Positions 39,069-53,000 of a stretch of 64,000 nt of DNA are shown in pieces; positions within the stretch are counted from its first letter, which is position 1, and every line of letters begins with the position of its first letter. The stretch spans positions 4,478,354-4,542,353 of the forward strand of contig CM041198.1 in NCBI GenBank assembly GCA_023078555.1. The letters are read 5' to 3'. The notes under the pieces are model-generated. The model searched no databases. It saw nothing but the letters and a program-made list of their open reading frames with translations, and was not told the DNA's origin. Source of the DNA: Ulva prolifera. Lineage: Eukaryota; Chlorophyta; Ulvophyceae; Ulvales; Ulvaceae. Both the position numbers and the translations under genes were made by a program.

Positions 39069-42000
39069 GTTGAATGCTTAACATGCAATCTCGACCTAGC
39101 GATCTCGCCCTAGCAATCTCGCCCTAGCAATCTCGCCCTACACCTTTAAATCTCGCCCGACAGGCTGGCAGTCCATGTTGAATGCTTAACAGGTTATCTC
39201 GACCTAGCAATCTCGCCCTAGCAATCTCGCCCTACACATTTAAATCACTTCCCGACAGGCTGGGACTCCATGTTGAATGCTTAACATGCAATCTCGACCT
39301 AGCGATCTCGCCCTAGCAATCTCGCCCTAGAAATCTCGCCCTACACCTTAAAATCTTGCCCGACAGGCTGGCAGTCCATGTTGAATGCTTAACAGGTTAT
39401 CTCGACCTAGCGATCTCGCCCTAGCAATCTCGCCCTAGCAATCTTGCCCTACACCTTTAAATCTCGCCCGACAGGCTGGCACTCCATGTTGAATGCTTAA
39501 CATGCAATATCGACCTAGCAATCTCGCCCTAGCAATCTCGCCCTAGCAATCTCGACCTAGCAACCTCGCCCTAGCAATCTCGCCCTAGCAATCTCGTCCT
39601 AGCAATCTCGCCCTACACCTTCAAATCTCTCCCGTTAGGCTGGCACTCCATGTTGAATGCTTAACATGCAATCTCGCCCTAGCAATCTCGCCCTAGCAAT
39701 CTCGCCCTAGCAATCTCGCCCTACACCTTTAAACCTCTCCCGACAGGCGGGCACTCCATGTTGAATGCTTAACATGCAATCTCGACCTAGCAATCTCGCA
39801 CTAGCAATCTCGCCCTAGCAATCTCGCCCTACACCTTCAATCTCTCCCGTCAGGCTGGCACTCCATGTTGAATGCTTAACATGCAATCTCGCCCTAGCAA
39901 TCTCGCCCTAGCAATCTCGCCCTAGCAATCTCGCCCTAGCAATCTCGCCCTACACCTTTAAATCTCTCCCGTCAGGCTGGCACTCCATGTTGAATGCTTA
40001 ACATGCAATCTCGACCTAGCAATCTCGACCTATCCATCTCGCCCAAGCAATCTCGCCCTAGCAACCTCGCCCTACACCTTGAAACCTCTCCCGACAGGCT
40101 GGCACTCCATGTTGAATGCTTAACATGCAATCTCGACCTAGCAATCTCGCACTAGCAATCTCGCCCTAGCAATCTCGCCCTACACCTTTAAATCTCTCCC
40201 GACAGGCTGGCACTCCATGTTGAATGCTTAACATGCAATCTCGACCTAGCAATCTCGACCTAGCCATCTCGCCCTAGCAATCTCGCCCTAGCAACCTCGC
40301 CCTACACCTTTAAATCTCTCCCGTCAGGCTGGCACTCCATGTTGAATGCTTAACATGCAATCTCGCCCTAGCAATCTCGCCCTAGCAATCTCGCCCTAGC
40401 AACCTTGCCCTACACCTTTAAACCTCTCCCGGCAGGCTAGCACTCCATGTTGAATGCTTAACATGCAATCTCGACCTAGCAATCTCGCCCTAGCAATCTC
40501 GCCCTAGCAATCTCGCCCTAGCAATCTCGCCCTAGCAATCTCGCCCAACACCTTTAAATCTCGCCCGACAGGCTGGCAGTCCATGTTGAATGCTCAACAT
40601 GCAATCTCGACCTAGCAATCTCGCCCTAGCAATCTCGCCCAACACCTTTAAATCTCGCCCGACAGGCTGGCAGTCCATGTTGAATGCTCAACATGCAATC
40701 TCGACCTAGCAATCTCGCCCTAGCAATCTCGCCCTACACCTTTAAATCTCGCCCGACAGGCTGGCAGTCCATGTTGAATGCTCAACATGCAATCTCGACC
40801 TAGCAATCTCGCCCTAGCAATCTCGCCCTACACCTTTAAATCTCGCCCGACAGGCTGGCAGTCCATGTTGAATGCTTAACAGGTTATCTTGACCTAGCAA
40901 TCTCGCCCTAGCAATCTCGCCCTACACATTTAAATCACTTCCCGACAGGCTGGGACTCCATGTTGAATGCTTAACATGCAATCTCGACCTAGCGATCTCG
41001 CCCTAGCAATCTCGCCCTAGCAATCTCGCCCTACACCTTTAAATCTCGACCGACAGGCTGGCACTCCATGTTGAATGCTTAACATGCAATATCGACCTAG
41101 CAATCTCGCCCTAGCAATCTCGCCCTAGCAATCTCGACCTAGCAACCTCGCCCTAGCAATCTCGCCCTAGCAATCTCGTCCTAGCAATCTCGCCCTACAC
41201 CTTCAAATCTCTCCCGTTAGGTTGGCACTCCATGTTGAATGCTTAACATGCAATCTCGCCCTAGCAATCTCGCCCTAGCAATCTCGCCCTAGCAATCTCG
41301 CCCTACACCTTTAAATCTCTCCCGGCAGGCTGGCACTCCATGTTGAATGCTTAACATGCAATCTCGACCTAGCAATCTCGCCCTAGCAATCTCGCCCTAG
41401 CAACCTCGCCCTACACCTTTCAACCTCTCCCGACAGGCTGGCACTCCATGTTGAATGCTTAACATGCAATCTCGACCTAGCAATCTCGCACTAGCAATCT
41501 CGCCCTAGCAATCTCGCCCTACACCTTCAATCTCTCCCGTCAGGCTGGCACTCCATGTTGAATGCTTAACATGCAATCTCGCCCTAGCAATCTCGCCCTA
41601 GCAATCTCGCCCTAGCAATCTCGCCCTAGCAATCTCGCACTAGCAATCTCGCCCTAGCAATCTCGCCCTACACCTTCAATCTCTCCCGTCAGGCTGGCAC
41701 TCCATGTTGAATGCTTAACATGCAATCTCGCCCTAGCAATCTCGCCCTAGCAATCTCGCCCTAGCAATCTCGCCCTAGCAATCTCGCCCTAGCAATCTCG
41801 CCCTACACCTTTAAATCTCTCCCGTCAGGCTGGCACTCCATGTTGAATGCTTAACATGCAATCTCGACCTAGCAATCTCGACCTATCCATCTCGCCCAAG
41901 CAATCTCGCCCTAGCAACCTCGCCCTACACCTTTAAACCTCTCCCGACAGGCTGGCACTCCATGTTGAATGCTTAACATGCAATCTCGACCTAGCAATCT

Positions 42001-44965
42001 CGCACTAGCAATCTCGCCCTAGCAATCTCGCCCTACACCTTTAAATCTCTCCCGACAGGCTGGCACTCCATGTTGAATGCCTAACATGCAATCTCGACCT
42101 AGCAATCTCGACCTAGCCATCTCGCCCTAGCAATCTCGCCCTAGCAACCTCGCCCTACACCTTTAAATCTCTCCCGTCAGGCTGGCACTCCATGTTGAAT
42201 GCTTAACATGCAATCTCGCCCTAGCAATCTCGCCCTAGCAATCTCGCCCTAGCAATCTCGCCCTAGCAATCTCGCCCTAGCAACCTCGCCCTACACCTTT
42301 AAACCTCTCCCGGCAGGCTAGCACTCCATGTTGAATGCTTAACATGCAATCTCGACCTAGCAATCTCGCCCTAGCAATCTCGCCCTAGCAATCTCGCCCT
42401 AGCAATCTCGCCCTAGCAATCTCGCCCAACACCTTTAAATCTCGCCCGACAGGCTGGCAGTCCATGTTGAATGCTCAACATGCAATCTCGACCTAGCAAT
42501 CTCGCCCTAGCAATCTCGCCCAACACCTTTAAATCTCGCCCGACAGGCTGGCAGTCCATGTTGAATGCTCAACATGCAATCTCGACCTAGCAATCTCGCC
42601 CTAGCAATCTCGCCCTACACCTTTAAATCTCGCCCGACAGGCTGGCAGTCCATGTTGAATGCTTAACATGCAATCTCGCCCTAGCAATCTCGCCCTACAC
42701 CTTTAAATCACTTCCCGACAGGCTGGCACTCCATGTTGAATGCTTAACATGCAATCTCGACCTAGCGATCTCGCCCTAGCAATCTCGCCCTAGCAATCTC
42801 GCCCTACACCTTAAAATCTTGCCCGACAGGCTGGCAGTCCATGTTGAATGCTTAACAGGTTATCTCGACCTAGCAATCTTGCCCTAGCAATCTCGCCCTA
42901 CACCTTAAATCTCGCCCGACAGGCTGGCACTCCATGTTGAATGCTCAACAGGCAATCTCGACTTGGCATTCTCGCCCTAGCATTCTCGCCCTAGCAATAT
43001 CGCCCTAGCAATCTCGCCCTCCACCTTCAAATCTTGCCCGACAGGCTGGCAGTCCATGTTGAATGCTTAACAGGTTATCTCGACCTAGCAATCTTGCCCT
43101 AGCAATCTCGCCCTACACCCTAAATCTCGCCCGACAGGCTGGCAGTCCATGTTGAATGCTTAACAGGTTATCTCGACCTAGCAATCTCGCCTTAGCAATC
43201 TCGCCCTACACCTCTAAATCACTTCCCGACAGGCTGGCACTCCATGTTGAATGCTTAACATGCAATCTCGCCCTAGCAATCTCGCCCTACACATTTAAAT
43301 CACTTCCCGACAGGCTGGCACTCCATGTTGAATGCTTAACATGCAATCTCGACCTAGCGATCTCGCCCTAGCAATCTCGCCCTAGCAATCTCGCCCTACA
43401 CCTTAAAATCTTGCCCGACAGGCTGGCAGTCCATGTTGAATGCTTAACAGGTTATCTCGACCTAGCGATCTCGCCCTAGCAATCTCGCCCTAGCAATCTT
43501 GCCCTACACCTTTAAATCTCGCCCGACAGGCTGGCACTCCATGTTGAATGCTTAACATGCAATCTCGACCTAGCAATCTCGCCCTAGCAATCTCGCCCTA
43601 GCAATCTCGCCCTACACCTTCAAATCTCTCCCGTTAGGCTGGCACTCCATGTTGAATGCTTAACATGCAATCTCGCCCTAGCAATCTCGCCCTAGCAATC
43701 TCGCCCTAGCAATCTCGCCCTACACCTTTAAATCTCTCCCGGCAGGCTGGCACTCCATGTTGAATGCTTAACATGCAATCTCGACCTAGCAATCTCGCCC
43801 TAGCAATCTCGCCCTAGCAATCTCGCCCTACACCTTTAAATCTCGCCCGACAGGCTGGCAGTCCATGTTGAATGCTTAACAGGTTATCTCGACCTAGCAA
43901 TCTCGCCCTAGCAATCTCGCCCTACACATTTAAATCACTTCCCGACAGGCTGGGACTCCATGTTGAATGCTTAACATGCAATCTCGACCTAGCGATCTCG
44001 CCCTAGCAATCTCGCCCTAGCAATCTCGCCCTACACCTTTAAATCTCGCCCGACAGGCTGGCACTCCATGTTGAATGCTTAACATGCAATATCGACCTAG
44101 CAATCTCGCCCTAGCAATCTCGCCCTAGCAATCTCGACCTAGCAACCTCGCCCTAGCAATCTCGCCCTAGCAATCTCGTCCTAGCAATCTCGCCCTACAC
44201 CTTCAAATCTCTCCCGTTAGGCTGGCACTCCATGTTGAATGCTTAACATGCAATCTCGCCCTAGCAATCTCGCCCTAGCAATCTCGCCCTAGCAATCTCG
44301 CCCTACACCTTCAAATCTCTCCCGGCAGGCTGGCACTCCATGTTGAATGCTTAACATGCAATCTCGCCCTAGCAATCTCGCCCTACACATTTAAATCACT
44401 TCCCGACAGGCTGGCACTCCATGTTGAATGCTTAACATGCAATCTCGACCTAGCGATCTCGCCCTAGCAATCTCGCCCTACCAATCTCGCCCTACACCTT
44501 AAAATCTTGCCCGACAGGCTGGCAGTCCATGTTGAATGCTTAACAGGTTATCTCGACCTAGCGATCTCACCCTAGCAATCTCGCCCTAGCAATCTTGCCC
44601 TACACCTTTAAATCTCGCCCGACAGGCTGGCACTCCATGTTGAATGCTTAACATGCAATCTCGACCTAGCGATCTCGCCCTAGCAATCTCGCCCTACCAA
44701 TCTCGCCCTACACCTTTAAATCTCGCCCGACAGGCTGGCAGTCCATGTTGACTGCTTAACAGGTTATCTCGACCTAGCAATCTCGCCCTAGCAATCTCGC
44801 CCTACACCTCTAAATCACTTCCCGACAGGCTGGCACTCCATGTTGAATGCTTAACATGCAATCTCGCCCTAGCAACCTCGCCCTACACATTTAAATCACT
44901 TCCCGACAGGCTGGCACTCCATGTTGAATGCTTAACATGCAATCTCGACCTAGCGATCTCGCCCT
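39069..44965 (+). repeat. ~5.6-kb higher-order segment, copy 3 of 3
   Basis: Third copy of the segment, about 17 kb from copy 2. From 44087 to 44965 it matches copy 1 at a constant offset of 34403 and is closer to copy 1 than to copy 2, including GATCTCACCC (about 44563) and GTTGACTGC (44747). It carries an otherwise unseen core change GACAGGCGGGCAC near 39741. Confidence 0.85.
40602..40883 (+). repeat. Triple 94-bp monomer run
   Basis: Three consecutive 94-bp monomers (starts 40602, 40696, 40790) with three 14-mers each, CTCGCCCG cores, GGCAGTCC and, in the first two, the GCTCAACATG ending. The equivalent place in copy 2 (23503-23690) and at about 6272-6460 has two, so one whole monomer was gained or lost. 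Confidence 0.85.
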
Positions 44966-45250
44966 AGCAATCTCGCCCTAGCAATCTCGCCCTACACCTT
45001 TAAATCTCGCCCGACAGGCTGGCAGTCCATGTTGAATGCTTAACAGGTTATCTCGACCTAGCAATCTCGCCCTAGCAATCTCGCCCTACACATTTAAATC
45101 ACTTCCCGACAGGCTGGGACTCCATGTTGAATGCTTAACATGCAATCTCGACCTAGCGATCTCGCCCTAGCAATCTCGCCCTAGCAATCTCGCCCTACAC
45201 CTTTAAATCTCGCCCGACAGGCTGGCACTCCATGTTGAATGCTTAACATG

Positions 45251-47560
45251 CAATATCGACCTAGCAATCTCGCCCTAGCAATCTCGCCCTAGCAATCTCG
45301 ACCTAGCAACCTCGCCCTAGCAATCTCGCCCTAGCAATCTCGTCCTAGCAATCTCGCCCTACACCTTCAAATCTCTCCCGTTAGGCTGGCACTCCATGTT
45401 GAATGCTTAACATGCAATCTCGCCCTAGCAATCTCGCCCTAGCAATCTCGCCCTAGCAATCTCGCCCTACACCTTTAAATCTCTCCCGGCAGGCTGGCAC
45501 TCCATGTTGAATGCTTAACATGCAATCTCGACCTAGCAATCTCGCCCTAGCAATCTCGCCCTAGCAACCTCGCCCTACACCTTTAAACCTCTCCCGACAG
45601 GCTGGCACTCCATGTTGAATGCTTAACATGCAATCTCGACCTAGCAATCTCGCACTAGCAATCTCGCCCTAGCAATCTCGCCCTACACCTTCAATCTCTC
45701 CCGTCAGGCTGGCACTCCATGTTGAATGCTTAACATGCAATCTCGCCCTAGCAATCTCGCCCTAGCAATCTCGCCCTAGCAATCTCGCCCTAGCAATCTC
45801 GCCCTACACCTTTAAACCTCTCCCGACAGGCTGGCACTCCATGTTGAATGCTTAACATGCAATCTCGACCTAGCAATCTCGCACTAGCAATCTCGCCCTA
45901 GCAATCTCGCCCTACACCTTTAAATCTCTCCCGACAGGCTGGCACTCCATGTTGAATGCTTAACATGCAATCTCGACCTAGCAATCTCGACCTATCCATC
46001 TCGCCCAAGCAATCTCGCCCTAGCAACCTCGCCCTACACCTTTAAACCTCTCCCGACAGGCTGGCACTCCATGTTGAATGCTTAACATGCAATCTCGACC
46101 TAGCAATCTCGCACTAGCAATCTCGCCCTAGCAATCTCGCCCTACACCTTTAAATCTCTCCCGACAGGCTGGCACTCCATGTTGAATGCTTAACATGCAA
46201 TCTCGACCTAGCAATCTCGACCTAGCCATCTCGCCCTAGCAATCTCGCCCTAGCAACCTCGCCCTACACCTTTAAACCTCTCCCGGCAGGCTAGCACTCC
46301 ATGTTGAATGCTTAACATGCAATCTCGACCTAGCAATCTCGCCCTAGCAATCTCGCCCTAGCAATCTCGCCCTAGCAATCTCGCCCTAGCAATCTCGCCC
46401 AACACCTTGAAATCTCGCCCGACAGGCTGGCAGTCCATGTTGAATGCTCAACATGCAATCTCGACCTAGCAATCTCGCCCTAGCAATCTCGCCCAACACC
46501 TTTAAATCTCGCCCGACAGGCTGGCAGTCCATGTTGAATGCTCAACATGCAATCTCGACCTAGCAATCTCGCCCTAGCAATCTCGCCCTACACCTTTAAA
46601 TCTCGCCCGACAGGCTGGCAGTCCATGTTGAATGCTTAACAGGTTATCTTGACCTAGCAATCTCGCCCTAGCAATCTCGCCCTACACATTTAAATCACTT
46701 CCCGACAGGCTGGGACTCCATGTTGAATGCTTAACATGCAATCTCGACCTAGCGATCTCGCCCTAGCAATCTCGCCCTAGCAATCTCGCCCTACACCTTT
46801 AAATCTCGACCGACAGGCTGGCACTCCATGTTGAATGCTTAACATGCAATATCGACCTAGCAATCTCGCCCTAGCAATCTCGCCCTAGCAATCTCGACCT
46901 AGCAACCTCGCCCTAGCAATCTCGCCCTAGCAATCTCGTCCTAGCAATCTCGCCCTACACCTTCAAATCTCTCCCGTTAGGCTGGCACTCCATGTTGAAT
47001 GCTTAACATGCAATCTCGCCCTAGCAATCTCGCCCTAGCAATCTCGCCCTAGCAATCTCGCCCTACACCTTTAAATCTCTCCCGGCAGGCTGGCACTCCA
47101 TGTTGAATGCTTAACATGCAATCTCGACCTAGCAATCTCGCCCTAGCAATCTCGCCCTAGCAACCTCGCCCTACACCTTTCAACCTCTCCCGACAGGCTG
47201 GCACTCCATGTTGAATGCTTAACATGCAATCTCGACCTAGCAATCTCGCACTAGCAATCTCGCCCTAGCAATCTCGCCCTACACCTTCAATCTCTCCCGT
47301 CAGGCTGGCACTCCATGTTGAATGCTTAACATGCAATCTCGCCCTAGCAATCTCGCCCTAGCAATCTCGCCCTAGCAATCTCGCCCTACACCTTTAAATC
47401 TCTCCCGGCAGGCTGGCACTCCATGTTGAATGCTTAACATGCAATCTCGACCTAGCAATCTCGCCCTAGCAATCTCGCCCTAGCAATCTCGCCCTACACC
47501 TTTAAATCTCGCCCGACAGGCTGGCAGTCCATGTTGAATGCTTAACAGGTTATCTCGACC
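45251..47560 (+). repeat. ~2.3-kb segment repeated from 30738-32940
   Basis: Second copy. It carries a CAACACCTTGAAATC core near 46400 that is also present near 49207, where the first copy has CAACACCTTTAAATC. The relationship continues to about 48250, where a hybrid core ends it. Confidence 0.76.
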
Positions 47561-48254
47561 TAGCAATCTCGCCCTAGCAATCTCGCCCTACACATTTAAA
47601 TCACTTCCCGACAGGCTGGGACTCCATGTTGAATGCTTAACATGCAATCTCGACCTAGCGATCTCGCCCTAGCAATCTCGCCCTAGCAATCTCGCCCTAC
47701 ACCTTTAAATCTCGCCCGACAGGCTGGCACTCCATGTTGAATGCTTAACATGCAATATCGACCTAGCAATCTCGCCCTAGCAATCTCGCCCTAGCAATCT
47801 CGACCTAGCAACCTCGCCCTAGCAATCTCGCCCTAGCAATCTCGTCCTAGCAATCTCGCCCTACACCTTCAAATCTCTCCCGTTAGGCTGGCACTCCATG
47901 TTGAATGCTTAACATGCAATCTCGCCCTAGCAATCTCGCCCTAGCAATCTCGCCCTAGCAATCTCGCCCTACACCTTTAAATCTCTCCCGGCAGGCTGGC
48001 ACTCCATGTTGAATGCTTAACATGCAATCTCGCCCTAGCAATCTCGCCCTACACATTTAAATCACTTCCCGACAGGCTGGCACTCCATGTTGAATGCTTA
48101 ACATGCAATCTCGACCTAGCGATCTCGCCCTAGCAATCTCGCCCTAGAAATCTCGCCCTACACCTTAAAATCTTGCCCGACAGGCTGGCAGTCCATGTTG
48201 AATGCTTAACAGGTTATCTCGACCTAGCGATCTCGCCCTAGCAATCTCGCCCTA

Positions 48255-48300
48255 GCAATCTTGCCCTACACCTTTCAACCTCTCCCGACAGGCTGGCACT
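48255..48300 (+). repeat. Hybrid core junction
   Basis: The unit AATCTTGCCC, normally followed by CACCTTTAAATCTCGCCCG, is followed here by CACCTTTCAACCTCTCCCG. The sequence switches here from a match to about 33.5 kb to a match with the TTTCAACC monomers (e.g. 32558). Confidence 0.75.
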
Positions 48301-48514
48301 CCATGTTGAATGCTTAACATGCAATCTCGACCTAGCAATCTCGCACTAGCAATCTCGCCCTAGCAATCTCGCCCTACACCTTCAATCTCTCCCGTCAGGC
48401 TGGCACTCCATGTTGAATGCTTAACATGCAATCTCGCCCTAGCAATCTCGCCCTAGCAATCTCGCCCTAGCAATCTCGCCCTACACCTTTAAATCTCTCC
48501 CGTCAGGCTGGCAC

Positions 48515-49050
48515 TCCATGTTGAATGCTTAACATGCAATCTCGACCTAGCAATCTCGACCTATCCATCTCGCCCAAGCAATCTCGCCCTAGCAACCTCG
48601 CCCTACACCTTTAAACCTCTCCCGACAGGCTGGCACTCCATGTTGAATGCTTAACATGCAATCTCGACCTAGCAATCTCGCACTAGCAATCTCGCCCTAG
48701 CAATCTCGCCCTACACCTTTAAATCTCTCCCGTCAGGCTGGCACTCCATGTTGAATGCTTAACATGCAATCTCGACCTAGCAATCTCGACCTATCCATCT
48801 CGCCCAAGCAATCTCGCCCTAGCAACCTCGCCCTACACCTTTAAACCTCTCCCGACAGGCTGGCACTCCATGTTGAATGCTTAACATGCAATCTCGACCT
48901 AGCAATCTCGCACTAGCAATCTCGCCCTAGCAATCTCGCCCTACACCTTTAAATCTCTCCCGACAGGCTGGCACTCCATGTTGAATGCTTAACATGCAAT
49001 CTCGACCTAGCAATCTCGACCTAGCCATCTCGCCCTAGCAATCTCGCCCT
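48515..49050 (+). repeat. 230-bp dimer duplication, copy 1
   Basis: Two 230-bp units (a 122-bp plus a 108-bp monomer) follow each other, with CCTATCCATC at 48560 and 48790. The whole ~535-bp arrangement recurs exactly 1001 bp downstream. Confidence 0.83.
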
Positions 49051-49515
49051 AGCAACCTCGCCCTACACCTTTAAACCTCTCCCGGCAGGCTAGCACTCCA
49101 TGTTGAATGCTTAACATGCAATCTCGACCTAGCAATCTCGCCCTAGCAATCTCGCCCTAGCAATCTCGCCCTAGCAATCTCGCCCTAGCAATCTCGCCCA
49201 ACACCTTGAAATCTCGCCCGACAGGCTGGCAGTCCATGTTGAATGCTCAACATGCAATCTCGACCTAGCAATCTCGCCCTAGCAATCTCGCCCAACACCT
49301 TTAAATCTCGCCCGACAGGCTGGCAGTCCATGTTGAATGCTCAACATGCAATCTCGACCTAGCAATCTCGCCCTAGCAATCTCGCCCTACACCTTTAAAT
49401 CTCGCCCGACAGGCTGGCAGTCCATGTTGAATGCTTAACAGGTTATCTTGACCTAGCAATCTCGCCCTAGCAATCTCGCCCTACACATTTAAATCACTTC
49501 CCGACAGGCTGGGAC

Positions 49516-50051
49516 TCCATGTTGAATGCTTAACATGCAATCTCGACCTAGCAATCTCGACCTATCCATCTCGCCCAAGCAATCTCGCCCTAGCAACCTC
49601 GCCCTACACCTTTAAACCTCTCCCGACAGGCTGGCACTCCATGTTGAATGCTTAACATGCAATCTCGACCTAGCAATCTCGCACTAGCAATCTCGCCCTA
49701 GCAATCTCGCCCTACACCTTTAAATCTCTCCCGTCAGGCTGGCACTCCATGTTGAATGCTTAACATGCAATCTCGACCTAGCAATCTCGACCTATCCATC
49801 TCGCCCAAGCAATCTCGCCCTAGCAACCTCGCCCTACACCTTTAAACCTCTCCCGACAGGCTGGCACTCCATGTTGAATGCTTAACATGCAATCTCGACC
49901 TAGCAATCTCGCACTAGCAATCTCGCCCTAGCAATCTCGCCCTACACCTTTAAATCTCTCCCGACAGGCTGGCACTCCATGTTGAATGCTTAACATGCAA
50001 TCTCGACCTAGCAATCTCGACCTAGCCATCTCGCCCTAGCAATCTCGCCCT
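49516..50051 (+). repeat. 230-bp dimer duplication, copy 2
   Basis: CCTATCCATC at 49561 and 49791, offset 1001 from copy 1. A duplication inside a duplication. The copy ends near 50051, where it joins a CTCGACCGACAGG monomer. Confidence 0.83.
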
Positions 50052-50079
50052 AGCAATCTCGCCCTACACCTTTAAATCT

Positions 50080-53000
50080 CGACCGACAGGCTGGCACTCC
50101 ATGTTGAATGCTTAACATGCAATATCGACCTAGCAATCTCGCCCTAGCAATCTCGCCCTAGCAATCTCGACCTAGCAACCTCGCCCTAGCAATCTCGCCC
50201 TAGCAATCTCGTCCTAGCAATCTCGCCCTACACCTTCAAATCTCTCCCGTTAGGCTGGCACTCCATGTTGAATGCTTAACATGCAATCTCGCCCTAGCAA
50301 TCTCGCCCTAGCAATCTCGCCCTAGCAATCTCGCCCTACACCTTTAAATCTCTCCCGGCAGGCTGGCACTCCATGTTGAATGCTTAACATGCAATCTCGA
50401 CCTAGCAATCTCGCCCTAGCAATCTCGCCCTAGCAACCTCGCCCTACACCTTTCAACCTCTCCCGACAGGCTGGCACTCCATGTTGAATGCTTAACATGC
50501 AATCTCGACCTAGCAATCTCGCACTAGCAATCTCGCCCTAGCAATCTCGCCCTACACCTTCAATCTCTCCCGTCAGGCTGGCACTCCATGTTGAATGCTT
50601 AACATGCAATCTCGCCCTAGCAATCTCGCCCTAGCAATCTCGCCCTAGCAATCTCGCCCTACACCTTTAAATCTCTCCCGGCAGGCTGGCACTCCATGTT
50701 GAATGCTTAACATGCAATCTCGACCTAGCAATCTCGCCCTAGCAATCTCGCCCTAGCAATCTCGCCCTACACCTTTAAATCTCGCCCGACAGGCTGGCAG
50801 TCCATGTTGAATGCTTAACAGGTTATCTCGACCTAGCAATCTCGCCCTAGCAATCTCGCCCTACACATTTAAATCACTTCCCGACAGGCTGGGACTCCAT
50901 GTTGAATGCTTAACATGCAATCTCGACCTAGCGATCTCGCCCTAGCAATCTCGCCCTAGCAATCTCGCCCTACACCTTTAAATCTCGCCCGACAGGCTGG
51001 CACTCCATGTTGAATGCTTAACATGCAATATCGACCTAGCAATCTCGCCCTAGCAATCTCGCCCTAGCAATCTCGACCTAGCAACCTCGCCCTAGCAATC
51101 TCGCCCTAGCAATCTCGTCCTAGCAATCTCGCCCTACACCTTCAAATCTCTCCCGTTAGGCTGGCACTCCATGTTGAATGCTTAACATGCAATCTCGCCC
51201 TAGCAATCTCGCCCTAGCAATCTCGCCCTAGCAATCTCGCCCTACACCTTTAAATCTCTCCCGGCAGGCTGGCACTCCATGTTGAATGCTTAACATGCAA
51301 TCTCGCCCTAGCAATCTCGCCCTACACATTTAAATCACTTCCCGACAGGCTGGCACTCCATGTTGAATGCTTAACATGCAATCTCGACCTAGCGATCTCG
51401 CCCTAGCAATCTCGCCCTAGAAATCTCGCCCTACACCTTAAAATCTTGCCCGACAGGCTGGCAGTCCATGTTGAATGCTTAACAGGTTATCTCGACCTAG
51501 CGATCTCGCCCTAGCAATCTCGCCCTAGCAATCTTGCCCTACACCTTTAAATCTCGCCCGACAGGCTGGCACTCCATGTTGAATGCTTAACATGCAATCT
51601 CGACCTAGCGATCTCGCCCTAGCAATCTCGCCCTACCAATCTCGCCCTACACCTTTAAATCTCGCCCGACAGGCTGGCAGTCCATGTTGACTGCTTAACA
51701 GGTTATCTCGACCTAGCAATCTCGCCCTAGCAATCTCGCCCTACACCTCTAAATCACTTCCCGACAGGCTGGCACTCCATGTTGAATGCTTAACATGCAA
51801 TCTCGCCCTAGCAACCTCGCCCTACACATTTAAATCACTTCCCGACAGGCTGGCACTCCATGTTGAATGCTTAACATGCAATCTCGACCTAGCGATCTCG
51901 CCCTAGCAATCTCGCCCTAGCAATCTCGCCCTACACCTTGAAATCTCGCCCGACAGGCTGGCAGTCCATGTTGAATGCTTAACAGGTTATCTCGACCTAG
52001 CAATCTCGCCCTAGCAATCTCGCCCTACACATTTAAATCACTTCCCGACAGGCTGGGACTCCATGTTGAATGCTTAACATGCAATCTCGACCTAGCGATC
52101 TCGCCCTAGCAATCTCGCCCTAGCAATCTCGCCCTACACCTTTAAATCTCGCCCGACAGGCTGGCACTCCATGTTGAATGCTTAACATGCAATATCGACC
52201 TAGCAATCTCGCCCTAGCAATCTCGCCCTAGCAATCTCGACCTAGCAACCTCGCCCTAGCAATCTCGCCCTAGCAATCTCGTCCTAGCAATCTCGCCCTA
52301 CACCTTCAAATCTCTCCCGTTAGGCTGGCACTCCATGTTGAATGCTTAACATGCAATCTCGCCCTAGCAATCTCGCCCTAGCAATCTCGCCCTAGCAATC
52401 TCGCCCTACACCTTTAAATCTCTCCCGGCAGGCTGGCACTCCATGTTGAATGCTTAACATGCAATCTCGACCTAGCAATCTCGCCCTAGCAATCTCGCCC
52501 TAGCAACCTCGCCCTACACCTTTAAACCTCTCCCGACAGGCTGGCACTCCATGTTGAATGCTTAACATGCAATCTCGACCTAGCAATCTCGCACTAGCAA
52601 TCTCGCCCTAGCAATCTCGCCCTACACCTTCAATCTCTCCCGTCAGGCTGGCACTCCATGTTGAATGCTTAACATGCAATCTCGCCCTAGCAATCTCGCC
52701 CTAGCAATCTCGCCCTAGCAATCTCGCCCTAGCAATCTCGCCCTACACCTTTAAATCTCTCCCGTCAGGCTGGCACTCCATGTTGAATGCTTAACATGCA
52801 ATCTCGACCTAGCAATCTCGACCTATCCATCTCGCCCAAGCAATCTCGCCCTAGCAACCTCGCCCTACACCTTTAAACCTCTCCCGACAGGCTGGCACTC
52901 CATGTTGAATGCTTAACATGCAATCTCGACCTAGCAATCTCGCACTAGCAATCTCGCCCTAGCAATCTCGCCCTACACCTTTAAATCTCTCCCGACAGGC

